Positions 1 through 11,898 of a stretch of DNA of 64,000 nucleotides are shown piece by piece. Below the pieces are notes generated by a model. That model saw only the letters and a program-made list of their open reading frames with translations, did no database searches and had not been told where the DNA came from. The first letter of the stretch is position 1. Each line of letters opens with the position of its first letter. A program made the translations under genes and the position numbers. The stretch comes from Mesorhizobium sp. PAMC28654 (GTDB taxonomy: Bacteria > Pseudomonadota > Alphaproteobacteria > Rhizobiales > Rhizobiaceae), in the NCBI RefSeq assembly GCF_020616515.1, contig NZ_CP085135.1, forward strand, positions 5,627,001-5,691,000, in the 5' to 3' direction.

Positions 1-375
1 ACCGACGCGCCTGCCTTGCACGCGCTGCTGACCGAGGTGTTCGACGACGGCAAGGATGGGCTGTTCGACGAATGGTGGCCGAGCATTTCCGGCGATGCCG
101 AGTTCGATCCCGCACTGTGTTTCCTCGTCATCGACGCCAAGGGCCTGCTGGCGGCGGCTGCCCTGTGCTGGACCTCGGCCTTCGTGAAGGATCTTGTCGT
201 TCACCCTGAGGCGCGGGAGCGGGGCATTGGCGAGGCCCTGATGCGGCACGCCTTTGCCACCTTTGCCGCTCGCGGCGCAGGCCATGTCGATCTCAAGACC
301 AATACGGTAGAGAGCGCCGCCGCCGTCCGTCTCTACGAGCGGCTGGGGATGAAGCCTGTCGCCTGGCAGGGTTAA
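1..375 (+). CDS. GNAT family N-acetyltransferase, 5' end outside window
   Basis: The reading frame is open from the first base, so the N-terminus lies upstream. The visible part transfers an acetyl group from acetyl-CoA to an unknown amine. It shows the GNAT core: a beta-strand segment FVKDLVVHPEARERGIGEAL with the acetyl-CoA binding R-x-x-G-I-G pattern, followed by the C-terminal helix and the common ending SAAAVRLYERLGM. About 124 residues are visible. The substrate cannot be read from the sequence. Confidence 0.85.
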   Translation, partial: TDAPALHALLTEVFDDGKDGLFDEWWPSISGDAEFDPALCFLVIDAKGLLAAAALCWTSAFVKDLVVHPEARERGIGEALMRHAFATFAARGAGHVDLKTNTVESAAAVRLYERLGMKPVAWQG

Positions 376-420
376 TGCTTGTCGCCCAAAAAGCGCGCAG
401 CGTATCGGGACAACGACATG

Positions 421-443
421 CATAAAGCGCGTCGCGCTTTATG
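421..443. terminator. Perfect 10-bp hairpin after the GNAT gene
   Basis: CATAAAGCGC and GCGCTTTATG flank a 3-base loop. The hairpin lies 46 bp after the GNAT stop. There is no clear T tract, so it may be a repeat palindrome or a Rho-dependent end rather than an intrinsic terminator. Confidence 0.4.
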
Positions 444-663
444 GCCCTGTTCCAGCCCGAAGGTATCAGCCTGGCCTCTGTGAACCGCTTCACATAGCCC
501 GCCGTGGGCAAATGCTAACCCTGCGTCATCACGTCATTCAGCTGGTCGGGGATCGTCGATCGGCTGGGCACAGGAGGAGGTTGCACCGGCATGTGCCAGC
601 CCCTCCAACGGCGGGTCCCGGGGCGCGGGTTTCCGGGACCCTCCTGCTCGTGAGCCTGCCCTT

Positions 664-1002
664 CTAGATGTCCGGCGCGTTGCCGATCTTCTGCTTGAGA
701 TCGAGCGCCCAGGCGCGGCCCTCGTCGCCGCCCCATAGCAGCCAGGCGATGTAGCCGGCCGAGGGGTTTGCCTCGTTGCCGTAATTCCTGCCACGCTTGT
801 CGACCTCGTGGCGGGCAAAATAGCTGACCATGCGCCGGATGGTGGAGGGCGCGAGCTTCTCGCGATTTTTCAATTCCGTTGCTCGCGCGACGCCGATCTC
901 GGTGCCGCCACGGCCGAACTCCGTGCGCAAGCGCAGGCCCTTGGCGGCATTGTCGGCGACCACTTGCGGGCAGCGCAGGTCGATCTCGTCGGCTTCGTGC
1001 AT
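664..1002 (-). CDS. Small phage-associated domain protein, 112 aa
   Basis: The start ATG at 1002 follows GGGGAGAAAA, a good ribosome site. The frame stays open upstream to 1938, but that part is antisense to other genes. The C-terminal half has the pattern L-x-PSTIRRMVSYFARHEVDK then NPSAGYIAWLLWGG, a module I know from phage capsid or prohead-associated proteins and from short phage ORFs. Its biochemical role is unknown. It is divergent from the tail-tube-like gene at 1132, and the two may be remnants of one phage-derived unit. Confidence 0.7.
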   Translation of the reverse strand: MHEADEIDLRCPQVVADNAAKGLRLRTEFGRGGTEIGVARATELKNREKLAPSTIRRMVSYFARHEVDKRGRNYGNEANPSAGYIAWLLWGGDEGRAWALDLKQKIGNAPDI

Positions 1003-1131
1003 TTTTCTCCCCAATCCGCCAGGCTCTAGCCGACAGGAAGAATGCGGGGAAGGGGAACCGGTTCCGCTCGGGGTTGCATGGTGTTGCCGCCTCGCCGAGA
1101 ATGCCAGGGGATGGGCAATCAGGAGTTCGCC

Positions 1132-1656
1132 ATGGCGCAATTCACCGTCAATCCGCAGCGTTTCGACCCCTACAAGAACTACCGCTTCCGACTGAAATGG
1201 GATGGCCGCTATGTCGCCGGCATCTCGAAGATCAGCGCGCTGAAGCGCACCACGTCGGTGGTGGAGCACCGCGACGGCGGCGAGGCCGGCACAACGCGCA
1301 AATCGCCGGGCCTGACCCGCTTCGAGCCGGTGACCATCGAGCGCGGCGTGACCCACGATCTCGAATTCGAGCAATGGGCGAACAAGGTGTGGGACCTCAA
1401 CGCCGGTCCGGGCGCGGAAGTGTCGCTCAAGGATTTCCGCAAGGACATCATCCTCGAATTCCATAACGAGGCCGGCCAGCTGGCGCTTGCCTACAGGATC
1501 TATCGCTGCTGGCCCTCGGAAGTGCAGATGCTGCCCGAACTCGACGCCAACGCCAACGCCGTGGCGATCCAGAGCATGAGGCTGGAGAATGAAGGCTGGG
1601 AGCGCGACACCAGCGTCGTCGAACCGGCGGAGCCAAGCTTCACCGATCCGCCGTGA
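1132..1656 (+). CDS. Phage tail protein, T4 gp19-like tail tube family
   Basis: The protein is 174 aa, close to the usual length of gp19-type tail-tube subunits, which stack into the inner tube of contractile phage tails and related injection particles. Family features are the N-terminal DPYKNYRFRLKWDG strand, the GGEAGTTRKSPG loop and the FEPVTIERGVTHDLEFEQW segment. No sheath, baseplate, spike, AAA ATPase or capsid genes lie next to it, so this is an orphan copy. The ATG at 1132 was chosen because it starts the conserved region. Upstream in-frame codons encode unrelated sequence. Confidence 0.8.
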   Translation: MAQFTVNPQRFDPYKNYRFRLKWDGRYVAGISKISALKRTTSVVEHRDGGEAGTTRKSPGLTRFEPVTIERGVTHDLEFEQWANKVWDLNAGPGAEVSLKDFRKDIILEFHNEAGQLALAYRIYRCWPSEVQMLPELDANANAVAIQSMRLENEGWERDTSVVEPAEPSFTDPP

Positions 1657-1795
1657 GAGCGCTCCGGGATTGAAACCCGCTGGGAAAGAAACTGTCCACC
1701 AAGGCGGCAGGCCACGTCTTGCCGCCATTTGCCCGGCGGGTAATCTGCGGCGATGTGGTGTTCTCACCGCTGGATGGTTGACCAAACGGAGGAAC

Positions 1796-2206
1796 ATGAT
1801 GCGGCTTTTGCTGACCGGCCTTGCGACCTTGATCCTCACCGCTCCGCTGCTGGCGGGCGTGGCGCGGGCCGACGATTGCGCCGAAAACCAGATGACCCTG
1901 AATGAGTGCGCCGGGAAGGCGTTCGATGTGGCCGACAAGGCGCTGAACGACGCCTACAAGCAGATCAATGCCCGTCTCAAGGATGATGCGGCAACGAAGA
2001 AGCTGCTGGTCGACGCGCAGAAATCCTGGGTCGCCTTTCGCGATTCGGAATGCACCTTCCAGTCATCGGCCAGCGCCACGGGCAGCATCTATCCGATGCT
2101 CGTCGTCGGCTGCCGGACAGGCCTGACCAATGACCGCGTCAAGCAGCTGAAAGCCTATCTGGACTGCCAGGAAGGCGATATGAGCTGTCCGGTCCCGGCG
2201 CGATAG
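1796..2206 (+). CDS. Secreted DUF1311 / LprI-like lysozyme inhibitor family protein
   Basis: The protein is 136 aa. An N-terminal signal peptide (MRLLLTGLATLILTAPLLAG, cleavage near ARA-DD) directs it to the periplasm. The mature part has the DUF1311 pattern: four cysteines, a repeated D-x-A-LN-x-AY-x-x-I/L motif, and QKSWVAFRDSEC. Family members include the lysozyme inhibitor LprI, but most are uncharacterised. GGAGG lies just before the tandem start codons at 1796 and 1799. It is a single-gene unit. Confidence 0.82.
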   Translation: MMRLLLTGLATLILTAPLLAGVARADDCAENQMTLNECAGKAFDVADKALNDAYKQINARLKDDAATKKLLVDAQKSWVAFRDSECTFQSSASATGSIYPMLVVGCRTGLTNDRVKQLKAYLDCQEGDMSCPVPAR

Positions 2207-2340
2207 TTTTCGTCCGCGCATCTTGCCGGAAAGGCTGGGCGCTTATTGCCCGGGCGCCATGGCAAGAATGTCGGAACCGATCGTGGCGCAACGTCCTTCG
2301 TCTGTAGAGCCGCGCTTCAAGCGCGCAGATGGAGATGATC

Positions 2341-3084
2341 ATGATCACGTTCCCCAACGAATCCGCGAAGTACCGCACCGCGCGCGAGAAACTGCTGCTG
2401 AAGGAAATCCAGTTGCGCCGCGCCATGGAGGATGTGGCGGTGGCACGGCGCGCGCTGCCGCCGGGCGGGCTGGTGCCGCGGGATTATGTGTTCGACCGAC
2501 TGGGGCCGGACGGCAAGCCGGCGCGGATAAAGCTGTCGGAGCTGTTCGCGCCGGGCAAGGGCTCGCTGATCCTCTACAACATGATGTTTCCGCGCCATCC
2601 CCAGGACACGCGCGCTGTGGCGGCGGCCGGCGGCACGGCGAAGCTGGCAAGGCTGGACCAGCCATGTCCATCCTGCGTGGCGCTGCTCGACCAGTTCGAC
2701 GGCGCTGTCGGCCATCTAGAAGCCGCCGACTTCAATTTCGTGGTGGTGGCCAAGACGTCGCTCGAAAACCTGATCACGCTTGGCCGTGATCGCGGCTGGC
2801 TGAACATGCGGCTCTTGTCGTCGGCCGGCAACAGCTTCAAGCGCGACTACAATGCGGAGGACGCCGATGGCGCGCAGCTGCCGTTGCTGTCGGTGTTCAA
2901 CCGCGACGGTGACGGCATCCGCCACTTCTGGTCGTCGGAACTGGGTTTCGTGCCGCCCGAGCCCGGCCAGGACCCGCGCGCCATCGGCACCTGCGAGATC
3001 CTGTGGAACCTAATGGATTTCACCCCGGAGGGCAGGCCGAGCTGGGACGAGCAGCTGCAGTATGGCGACAGCTGCTGCCATTGA
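2341..3084 (+). CDS. DUF899 family thioredoxin-fold protein
   Basis: The protein is 247 aa. The DUF899 family has a thioredoxin-like fold, and its function is not established. Visible motifs are the N-terminal L-x-K-E-x-x-L-x-R region, LFAPGKGSLILYNMMF, a CPSC motif in the place of a redox-active pair, the RGW and LLSS segment, and the aromatic C-terminal region around WNLMDFTPEGRP. The ATG at 2341 has GGAG six bases upstream. Two earlier ATGs, at 2329 and 2335, have no ribosome site. The C-terminus ends in CCH. Confidence 0.8.
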   Translation: MITFPNESAKYRTAREKLLLKEIQLRRAMEDVAVARRALPPGGLVPRDYVFDRLGPDGKPARIKLSELFAPGKGSLILYNMMFPRHPQDTRAVAAAGGTAKLARLDQPCPSCVALLDQFDGAVGHLEAADFNFVVVAKTSLENLITLGRDRGWLNMRLLSSAGNSFKRDYNAEDADGAQLPLLSVFNRDGDGIRHFWSSELGFVPPEPGQDPRAIGTCEILWNLMDFTPEGRPSWDEQLQYGDSCCH

Positions 3085-3176
3085 AGCAGAGCTGGCTTTC
3101 CCTTCAGAAGGGAAGTGGAGAAACCAAAGCCCAACTCGGACGTTGCCCAAGCCAACCCCTCGCACAGGAGCAGGCC

Positions 3177-3599
3177 ATGACCGAGAAAAGCCTTTCAGAA
3201 ATCGCCGAGAAAATGCGCGACATCGATGTCGCCATGCTGTCCACCCATACGCAAGGCGGCGCCATCGCCGGCCGGCCTATGAGCAACAACCAGCAGGTCG
3301 AGTATGACGGCGATTCCTACTATTTCACCTGGGAGAAGTCGCAGGTGGTGGAGGACATCGAACGCGATGCCAATGTGTCGCTGGCGTTCAAGGGCGGTGA
3401 CGGCTTCTGGGTCGCTGTCGAAGGCAAGGCCGAGATCATCCGTGACAAGGCGGCTTTCGAGGAACATTGGAATGAGGACATCGACGAGTGGTTCGAGCAG
3501 GGCACCGATACGCCGGGCCTCGCCATGATCAGGGTCAAGGCCGACCGTGCCCATTACTGGGACGGCAAGGACGAGGGCGAGGTGTCGTTGCACGCCTGA
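3177..3599 (+). CDS. Pyridoxamine 5'-phosphate oxidase family (general stress protein 26-like)
   Basis: The protein is 140 aa with the split-barrel flavin-binding fold typical of general stress FMN proteins. It has the N-terminal helix, the VAMLST strand, the region GRPMSNNQQVEYDGDSYYFT, the SQVVEDIERDANVSLAF helix and strand, and the GFWVAVEGKAEI strand. Members bind FMN or related cofactors and lack a defined substrate. A ribosome site, AGGAG, lies 9 bases before the ATG. Confidence 0.82.
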   Translation: MTEKSLSEIAEKMRDIDVAMLSTHTQGGAIAGRPMSNNQQVEYDGDSYYFTWEKSQVVEDIERDANVSLAFKGGDGFWVAVEGKAEIIRDKAAFEEHWNEDIDEWFEQGTDTPGLAMIRVKADRAHYWDGKDEGEVSLHA

Positions 3600-3610
3600 C
3601 AGGCGTTGCC

Positions 3611-3640
3611 TTCTCCCCCTCGCACGCCGCGAGGGGAGAA
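3611..3640. repeat. Short palindromic intergenic repeat
   Basis: TTCTCCCC-CTCG and CGAG-GGGAGAA form a stem with one bulge just after the PPOX-type gene. The stem resembles the TTCTCCCC/GGGGAGAA arms of the other intergenic palindromes in this window and may end transcription of the upstream gene. Confidence 0.5.
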
Positions 3641-3703
3641 AAGGCGCAACCTCGCCGCTTGTGCCGCGTTGGACTTTCGAGGACACCAACACGGAGAGTT
3701 TCG

Positions 3704-4249
3704 ATGAGACACTATCTCGCCATCGCCACGCTGGCGCTGCTGGCCGGTTCGCCCGCATTGGCCCAGTCGGTGGCGCCCAGCGGTGTGGCGCCTGTTTCGG
3801 AAAACAAGGTCGATACCGACACCTTCACGAAAACGCTTGTCAGCGCCAACCGTTTCGAAATCGACAGCAGCAAGCTGGCTTTGAAGAGGGGCGTGGCGGC
3901 CGATGTGAAGGATTTTGCCGAGCTGATGGTCAAGGATCACACAAAGGCCGGCTTGGACTTCAAGATGGCCTTGGAACAGAGCCAGACCACGGGGTCGACC
4001 ACGCCCGACGGGCCGCCGCTGCTGCCCAAGGACCAGGCGATGCTGGACCAGTTGAAGTCTCTCGACGGCGAGGCCTTCCAGGCGAAGTACATCACCTTGC
4101 AGACCGAGGCGCACAAGCAGGCGGTGGCGATGTTTTCCACCTACGCGCAATCGGGCGACGATCCGGCGCTGAAGGAGTTCGCCAAGAAGACGCTGGCGAC
4201 GCTGAAGATGCATGAAATGCATCTGAAGGACGTGGCGGCGGTGCATTAG
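3704..4249 (+). CDS. DUF4142 domain-containing exported protein
   Basis: The protein is 181 aa. A signal peptide (MRHYLAIATLALLAGSPALA) is followed by a helical DUF4142 ferritin-like domain. This has the family patterns F-x-K-T-L-V-S-A-N-x-F-E-I-D-S-S-K-L-A, A-x-x-V-KDFA-x-x-M-VKDH-x-K-A, and a C-terminal helix ending KMHEMHLKD. The domain is found in periplasmic proteins of rhizobia, and its role is unknown. The ATG at 3704 is preceded by GGAGAG. Confidence 0.82.
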   Translation: MRHYLAIATLALLAGSPALAQSVAPSGVAPVSENKVDTDTFTKTLVSANRFEIDSSKLALKRGVAADVKDFAELMVKDHTKAGLDFKMALEQSQTTGSTTPDGPPLLPKDQAMLDQLKSLDGEAFQAKYITLQTEAHKQAVAMFSTYAQSGDDPALKEFAKKTLATLKMHEMHLKDVAAVH

Positions 4250-4286
4250 GGTTTGGATCAGGGCGGTTGAAAGTTGGCTCTCCACG

Positions 4287-4460
4287 GCGCCCCCCTCTGT
4301 CCTGCCGGACATCTCCCCCTCAAGGGGGGAGATCGGCAGCCCTCGCCGACTGCACTCTCTTTGTGACGAAGAAGATTTGCTTTGTGACGGTGGAGATTTG
4401 TGCAAGCGAAGGCGACAGGGGGAGATGTCCGGCAGGACAGAGGGGGGGCGCCGTAGAGCG
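4287..4460. repeat. Inverted pair of intergenic mosaic repeats
   Basis: GGCGCCCCCCTCTGTCCTGC at the left returns inverted as GCAGGACAGAGGGGGGGCGCC at the right, with inner GACATCTCCCCCT and AGGGGGAGATGTC arms. The left half also has its own CTCCCCC-CAA-GGGGGGAG hairpin. The pair fills most of the gap between the DUF4142 and cupin genes. It belongs to the family of GC-rich palindromes repeated throughout this window. Confidence 0.7.
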
Positions 4461-4554
4461 CCAGGGTGCCCCTTGGCAAACCGAGTGCCACAAGTTGGCT
4501 CTGTGCCTGCGCCAGTCGCGAATTACACTGTGCCACCAATCCATGGAGGCACCC

Positions 4555-5019
4555 ATGCCCAAGATCGACATGTCCGCCGTTCCTGTCCGCCAAGGCTCCG
4601 GCTATCCCGCGCCTTTCGACCAGCCTTGCGCGACCCGCACACGCCGCCGCCTGGGCAATGCCGGCGGCCTCACCGATTTCGGCGTCAACCTGATGACCTT
4701 GCCGCCCGGCGGCTGGTCCAGCCAGCGCCACTGGCACAGCCATGAGGACGAGTTCGTCTATATGTTGGAAGGCGAACTGACGCTGGTCGAGGACGGTGCC
4801 GAGACGCTGCTGCACGCCGGCGACTGCGCGACGTTTGCGAAGAACAGCGGCAATGGCCATCACATGATCAACCGGTCTTCCACGACTGCCCTCTATCTGG
4901 AAGTCGGCTCGCGCAATCGCGACGATGTCATCACCTGCTCCGACATCGACATGATGAGCCCGAACTCCGACGGGCGGTTTCTGCACAAGGATGGCACGCC
5001 CTATCCGGGGCAGGGGTGA
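4555..5019 (+). CDS. Cupin domain protein
   Basis: The protein is 154 aa with one cupin barrel. Metal-binding motif 1 is seen as H-x-H-x-x-x-E (HWHSHEDEFVYMLEGELTL) and motif 2 as G-x-x-A-x-F-x-x-x-x-x-N-G-H, spanning GDCATFAKNSGNGHHMIN. The C-terminus carries the extra segment DMMSPNSDGRFLHKDGTPY found in rhizobial cupins of unknown substrate. The start at 4555 has GGAGG five bases upstream. The frame is open further upstream through the repeat element, which is not coding. Confidence 0.82.
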   Translation: MPKIDMSAVPVRQGSGYPAPFDQPCATRTRRRLGNAGGLTDFGVNLMTLPPGGWSSQRHWHSHEDEFVYMLEGELTLVEDGAETLLHAGDCATFAKNSGNGHHMINRSSTTALYLEVGSRNRDDVITCSDIDMMSPNSDGRFLHKDGTPYPGQG

Positions 5020-5045
5020 GCTGGACCGTGGATGAGCGCTCGCGT

Positions 5046-5250
5046 TCGCGCGCCTTTCCTTCTCCCACAGGGGGAGAAGGTGGCCTCGCAAAGCGAGGTC
5101 GGATGAGGGGTACTCCAGTTTGGCGATACGGTCATTCATCACGGGCGAAAGCAAAGAGAATGAGCAACGCCTCATTTCTTCCAACACCCCTCATCCGACC
5201 CGGCGCTAACGCGCCGTGCCACCTTCTCCCACAGGGGGGAGAAGGGAAGA
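5046..5250. repeat. Two inverted copies of a palindromic intergenic repeat
   Basis: The first copy, near 5055-5115, has CTTCTCCCACAGGGGGAGAAG, then a CCTCGC-AAA-GCGAGG stem and GTCGGATGAGGGGTACTCC. The second, near 5185-5245, is its inverse with CACCCCTCATCCGACC and another CTTCTCCCACAGGGGGGAGAAG. Close relatives occur at 27335-27545. The copies lie between the cupin and RidA genes. Confidence 0.75.
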
Positions 5251-5310
5251 ACGGCGCTGGCGTTCGGCCGGTGGCGCGATAAGCTCCCTGCAAACCCAGG
5301 GAGGATCGCC

Positions 5311-5697
5311 ATGAAGAAGGAAGTAATCGAAGTACCGGTGCTGTCGGCGGCCGTGCGCGCGATGGGCGTGCCGCTGTCGCTGGTAACCAAGGCTGCCGGG
5401 CTGGTCTTCGTGTCCGGCACGCCGCCACTCGATATCTGGACCGGCAAGCTGGTCAAGGGCGACATCGAAACCCAGACCGAAGCATCGCTGAAGGCGCTGA
5501 AACATTGCCTGGAGGCGGCTGATACCTCTCTGGAAAACGTGGTGATGGTGCGCATCTACGCCGTCAATTCCGGTTTCTACAATGCCATCAACCGCGTCTA
5601 TGCCCGGCATTTTCCCGAAAATCCGCCGTCCCGGACCTTCGTGCCGGTGGCGTCATGGCCGATGGAGTTCGATATCGAGATCGAGTGCGTGGCGTGA
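5311..5697 (+). CDS. RidA family protein, first tandem copy
   Basis: The protein is 128 aa, the normal length for RidA/YjgF proteins. The best-studied members are trimers that hydrolyse reactive enamine/imine intermediates released by PLP enzymes. Seen here are GLVFVSGTPPLD, TQTEASLKALKHCLEAADTS, LENVVMVRIYAVNSGFYNAINRVYARHF and the C-terminal PMEFDIEIECVA. The Arg needed for the 2-iminopropanoate-binding site (MVRIY here) is present in the expected strand. GGGAGG lies upstream of the ATG. It is followed 84 bp later by a close paralogue with a duplicated leader. Confidence 0.87.
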   Translation: MKKEVIEVPVLSAAVRAMGVPLSLVTKAAGLVFVSGTPPLDIWTGKLVKGDIETQTEASLKALKHCLEAADTSLENVVMVRIYAVNSGFYNAINRVYARHFPENPPSRTFVPVASWPMEFDIEIECVA

Positions 5698-5781
5698 ACC
5701 GGGCGGCGCTGGATTATGGCCCGGCGCTGGGCGTTCGGCCGGTAGCGCTATAAGCTCCCTCCAACCAAAGGGAGCATCATC

Positions 5782-6174
5782 ATGAAGAAAGAAGTCATCG
5801 AAGTGCCCGTCATGTCGGACAAGGTGCGGGCGCTCGGCTTGCCCTGTTCGACGGCGGTGAAGGCCAACGGCTTCGTGTTCATCTCGGCGACGCCGCCGGT
5901 GGACATGGTGACCGGCGAGATGGTGCGCGGCGACATCGAGATGCAGACCGAGGCATCGCTGAAGGCGCTGAAACACTGCCTGGAAGCGGCCGGCACCTCG
6001 CTGGAAAACGTGGTGATGGTGCGCATATACGCCGTCAATTCCGGCTTCTACAACGCCATCAACAGGGTCTATGCGCGGTATTTTACGACGAACCCGCCGG
6101 CCCGGAGTTTCGTGCCGGTGGCGTCATGGCCGATGGAGTTTGATATCGAGATTGAGTGTGTGGCGGTGGCGTGA
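5782..6174 (+). CDS. RidA family protein, second tandem copy
   Basis: The protein is 130 aa and most positions are identical to the gene just upstream, including KALKHCLEAA, NVVMVRIYAVNSGFYNAIN and PMEFDIEIECVA. The leader is also duplicated: GCGTTCGGCCGGT and ATAAGCTCCCT occur before both copies. This points to a direct local duplication of gene plus promoter. The differences cluster in the N-terminal third, around the SDKVRALGLPCSTAVKANGF segment, so substrate range may have diverged. Confidence 0.87.
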   Translation: MKKEVIEVPVMSDKVRALGLPCSTAVKANGFVFISATPPVDMVTGEMVRGDIEMQTEASLKALKHCLEAAGTSLENVVMVRIYAVNSGFYNAINRVYARYFTTNPPARSFVPVASWPMEFDIEIECVAVA

Positions 6175-6287
6175 GGGGGGCTTGATTATCGCCGCATTAG
6201 TGGAAATTGAGGAATAACACAGATGAACTGGAATATTGATCGACCCACTGGCGTGCTTATTATGAAAAGCCCAAAAAATTCATTGGC

Positions 6288-7790
6288 TTATTCCACAGTT
6301 TCTAGGTCCGTAGACGAAATTACAAATGGCACATCTCCAGGCGACAACGCCCATCGATATGCTGGATGAATTTCCCAATGAAATCCGAAGTCACCGGACG
6401 AACTGATAATATGAGGGCTGTCATCAAAATGAAGCCTTATTATTTTATTGCCAAGTGTCTCGTCCCGCCGCGCTGTAATAAAGTCTATCTTATACATAAA
6501 TTCGATGACGTCTATGGCCGAAAAATAAGGCTTCCCGCTCAACGAGAAATTATTTTGTTTTAGCATCTTGCCGATCTTCACAGATAATTCATCTCGAGAA
6601 AATTGAAATCCAGATGGAGATCCTCTTTCTCTCTTGTTCGGACGCATTCCGTATAGCAGGTCCTTTAAGCCTGTAAATTCGAATTTAAATTCATTTATAA
6701 TATCTTGTAGTCTTTCATTAGAATAATTTTAAAACGTATTTCTTAAGTCTTGAGTGGTGATTTTTTGGTTGCTGTTTCTATAAGCTTCCTTGGCGCCGCC
6801 ATAGAATATCTTAACCAAGTCTCTGGGCCGCCTTCGCGTCAGCGAGAGAAGAATGCGATGTATAGGTGCGTTTTCCCACTTCCCGACATGATGGAATCTT
6901 TCATCGATAACGGGAAACAGAAATTTTGAAATATCTAATTGACTCCAGTTCTCTACGTTGTCAGGAAATTTATTATCTAGGTACGTAGCTACACGTTTCG
7001 CCATCAAGATAAGAATCTCGTGGTTGTCCCATTTAAGTGGGACAATATTTCTTTCAATTTTGTCAGTTGATTCGTCCGACGTCCGCAGTAACCTGTAAAC
7101 GTCAGTTCTGAGCGCGATCTTGAATTGAACTTTCTTTTGGTCTCCGCACAGGTCCCGTATGGCGTTTAGCATCGCGGACAAATTTCTTATATCGCTTGGT
7201 CGGGCCTCCCATCCTCGATCCAAGTCATCCATATAGACTTTTATTGTTCCTGTTGATATATATGAAGAGATGAGGGCATTTACCGTAGCGTCTACAATGG
7301 CTCCTCCTTTATCTTTTATAACAGAACTTACTGCCTCAAGAAGTCCGCTGATGCTTTTAGAAAATAACGTACCGGAGCTGCCATCTTCTTTAACACCAAG
7401 ACGCTCAATGACTTTTCCTTGAATTATTCTAAGTAATCCTATCTTCCATTTTTCGATCAGCTCGTTCAGATTCGATTCCTGCGTGTCCCAAATCCCCCTG
7501 ACGTCATTCGGCTTGACAAAGATCGCGACTATCTTGGACTCGTCATCTTCAATACCAGCCATTTTAAGAAGTGCGCTCTTCCCAACTCCCTGATGGCCTA
7601 CGAGAACTCGTAACGAGAGATTTGCTTTCAAGCTTTCAAAGGCTTTATTGCGGAAGAAGTATTCTTTCAGTCGTCCCCGTTCCTCATTTTCGGCATCTTC
7701 GGCGCCAAAAATCTTTTCGATGTTCTCGTCTGTGAAAATCACCCTTAGACCCCGTTCAAAGCCGGAAATTAGGCGTGCAGTTAACGTCAT
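6288..7790 (-). pseudogene. P-loop ATPase gene interrupted by an in-frame TAA
   Basis: The first part, 7790 down to 6729, encodes 353 aa with a Walker A motif GHQGVGKS at residues 65-72 and a Walker B-like strand KVYMDDLDRG near residue 200. A TAA at 6731-6729 ends it. The same frame continues without another stop for about 147 codons to 6288 and encodes FHWEIHPAYRWAL, a C-terminal signature I associate with the Sll1717-type P-loop ATPases. This suggests one ~500-aa gene with a nonsense mutation, or a suppressed stop. The region is AT-rich compared with its neighbours, a sign of transfer. Function is unknown; some related ATPases sit in defence loci. Confidence 0.75.
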
Positions 7791-8187
7791 ATCTTGGCGC
7801 GAGAGTAGTCCGATTTCGAAAATTCACGAAATAAAAATACCTCGGCTGCACTTCCATCTTGAGCCAACCAATCGGTGGTCGAACTTGGTTCATGGGCGAT
7901 TGAGGCGCTCCACCATATTTTACATCTATAATCTGGGAACATGAGAAATAACGCTGAATTCATACAAACGAGCGGGAATAATCCTTAGAAATTCCGTCGC
8001 CTGAAAAAGGCAACTACAATTATCGGGCTGTCGTTCTAAATATAGAATATGATTCAATACAAAGTTTTATGCCGTGAGAGAGCCAAAAGGATAGTATAAA
8101 TTCACTCGCGGGAGACGTTTCCTGGGTTTACGCGTTCCCTGTCGCAATCTGAAGTTGGACGAGGGAAAAGGAGTGGTTGGGGAGGAC
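7791..8187. other. AT-rich intergenic stretch
   Basis: This is about 400 bp without a convincing gene. It is clearly richer in A and T than the flanking chromosome, like the ATPase gene next to it, and probably forms the remaining edge of the same transferred segment. It should hold the ATPase promoter. No repeat boundary or integrase was found. Confidence 0.5.
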
Positions 8188-8247
8188 GCTGCCCCTCATC
8201 TGCCTGCCGGCATCTTCTCCCCGTATAGTGACGGGGAGAAGAGAGCT
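8188..8247. repeat. Palindromic intergenic repeat downstream of carB
   Basis: It contains CCCCTCAT then CTGCCTGCCGGCATCTTCTC and the hairpin TTCTCCCCG-TATAGTGA-CGGGGAGAA. The same hairpin, with the TATAGTGA loop, occurs at 38183-38208 after carA, also on the 3' side of a minus-strand car gene. It may act as a terminator for carB. Confidence 0.7.
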
Positions 8248-8253
8248 AATCGC

Positions 8254-11757
<3,504 letters not shown>

Positions 11758-11784
11758 GGCGAAGTTCCGTTTAGCGGGCGGCTT

Positions 11785-11823
11785 GCACAAAAAACCGGGA
11801 CGGGAAGACCCGGCCGGTTGTGC
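11785..11823 (-). terminator. Intrinsic terminator in the carB leader, candidate attenuator
   Basis: On the minus strand AACCGG, CGGG-TCTT-CCCG and CCGG form a strong hairpin followed by six Ts. The T run ends about 30 nt before the carB ATG. There is no room for a carB promoter between this terminator and the gene, so transcripts must cross it. A possible -10 element, TATAAG, lies near 11853-11858. GCAC before and GTGC after the structure could extend the stem. Confidence 0.6.
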
Positions 11824-11898
11824 TCGCGATTCTGGTATCAGGCTAGGTGGGCCTTATAGGGAAGAGTTTTGCCCGATGTAACCCCGAAAATGCGGGAT

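Noticed and set aside
1003-1938. N-terminal extension of the minus-strand ORF ending at 664
   Set aside because: It is antisense to the gp19-like and DUF1311 genes and has no family features. A good start with ribosome site exists at 1002.
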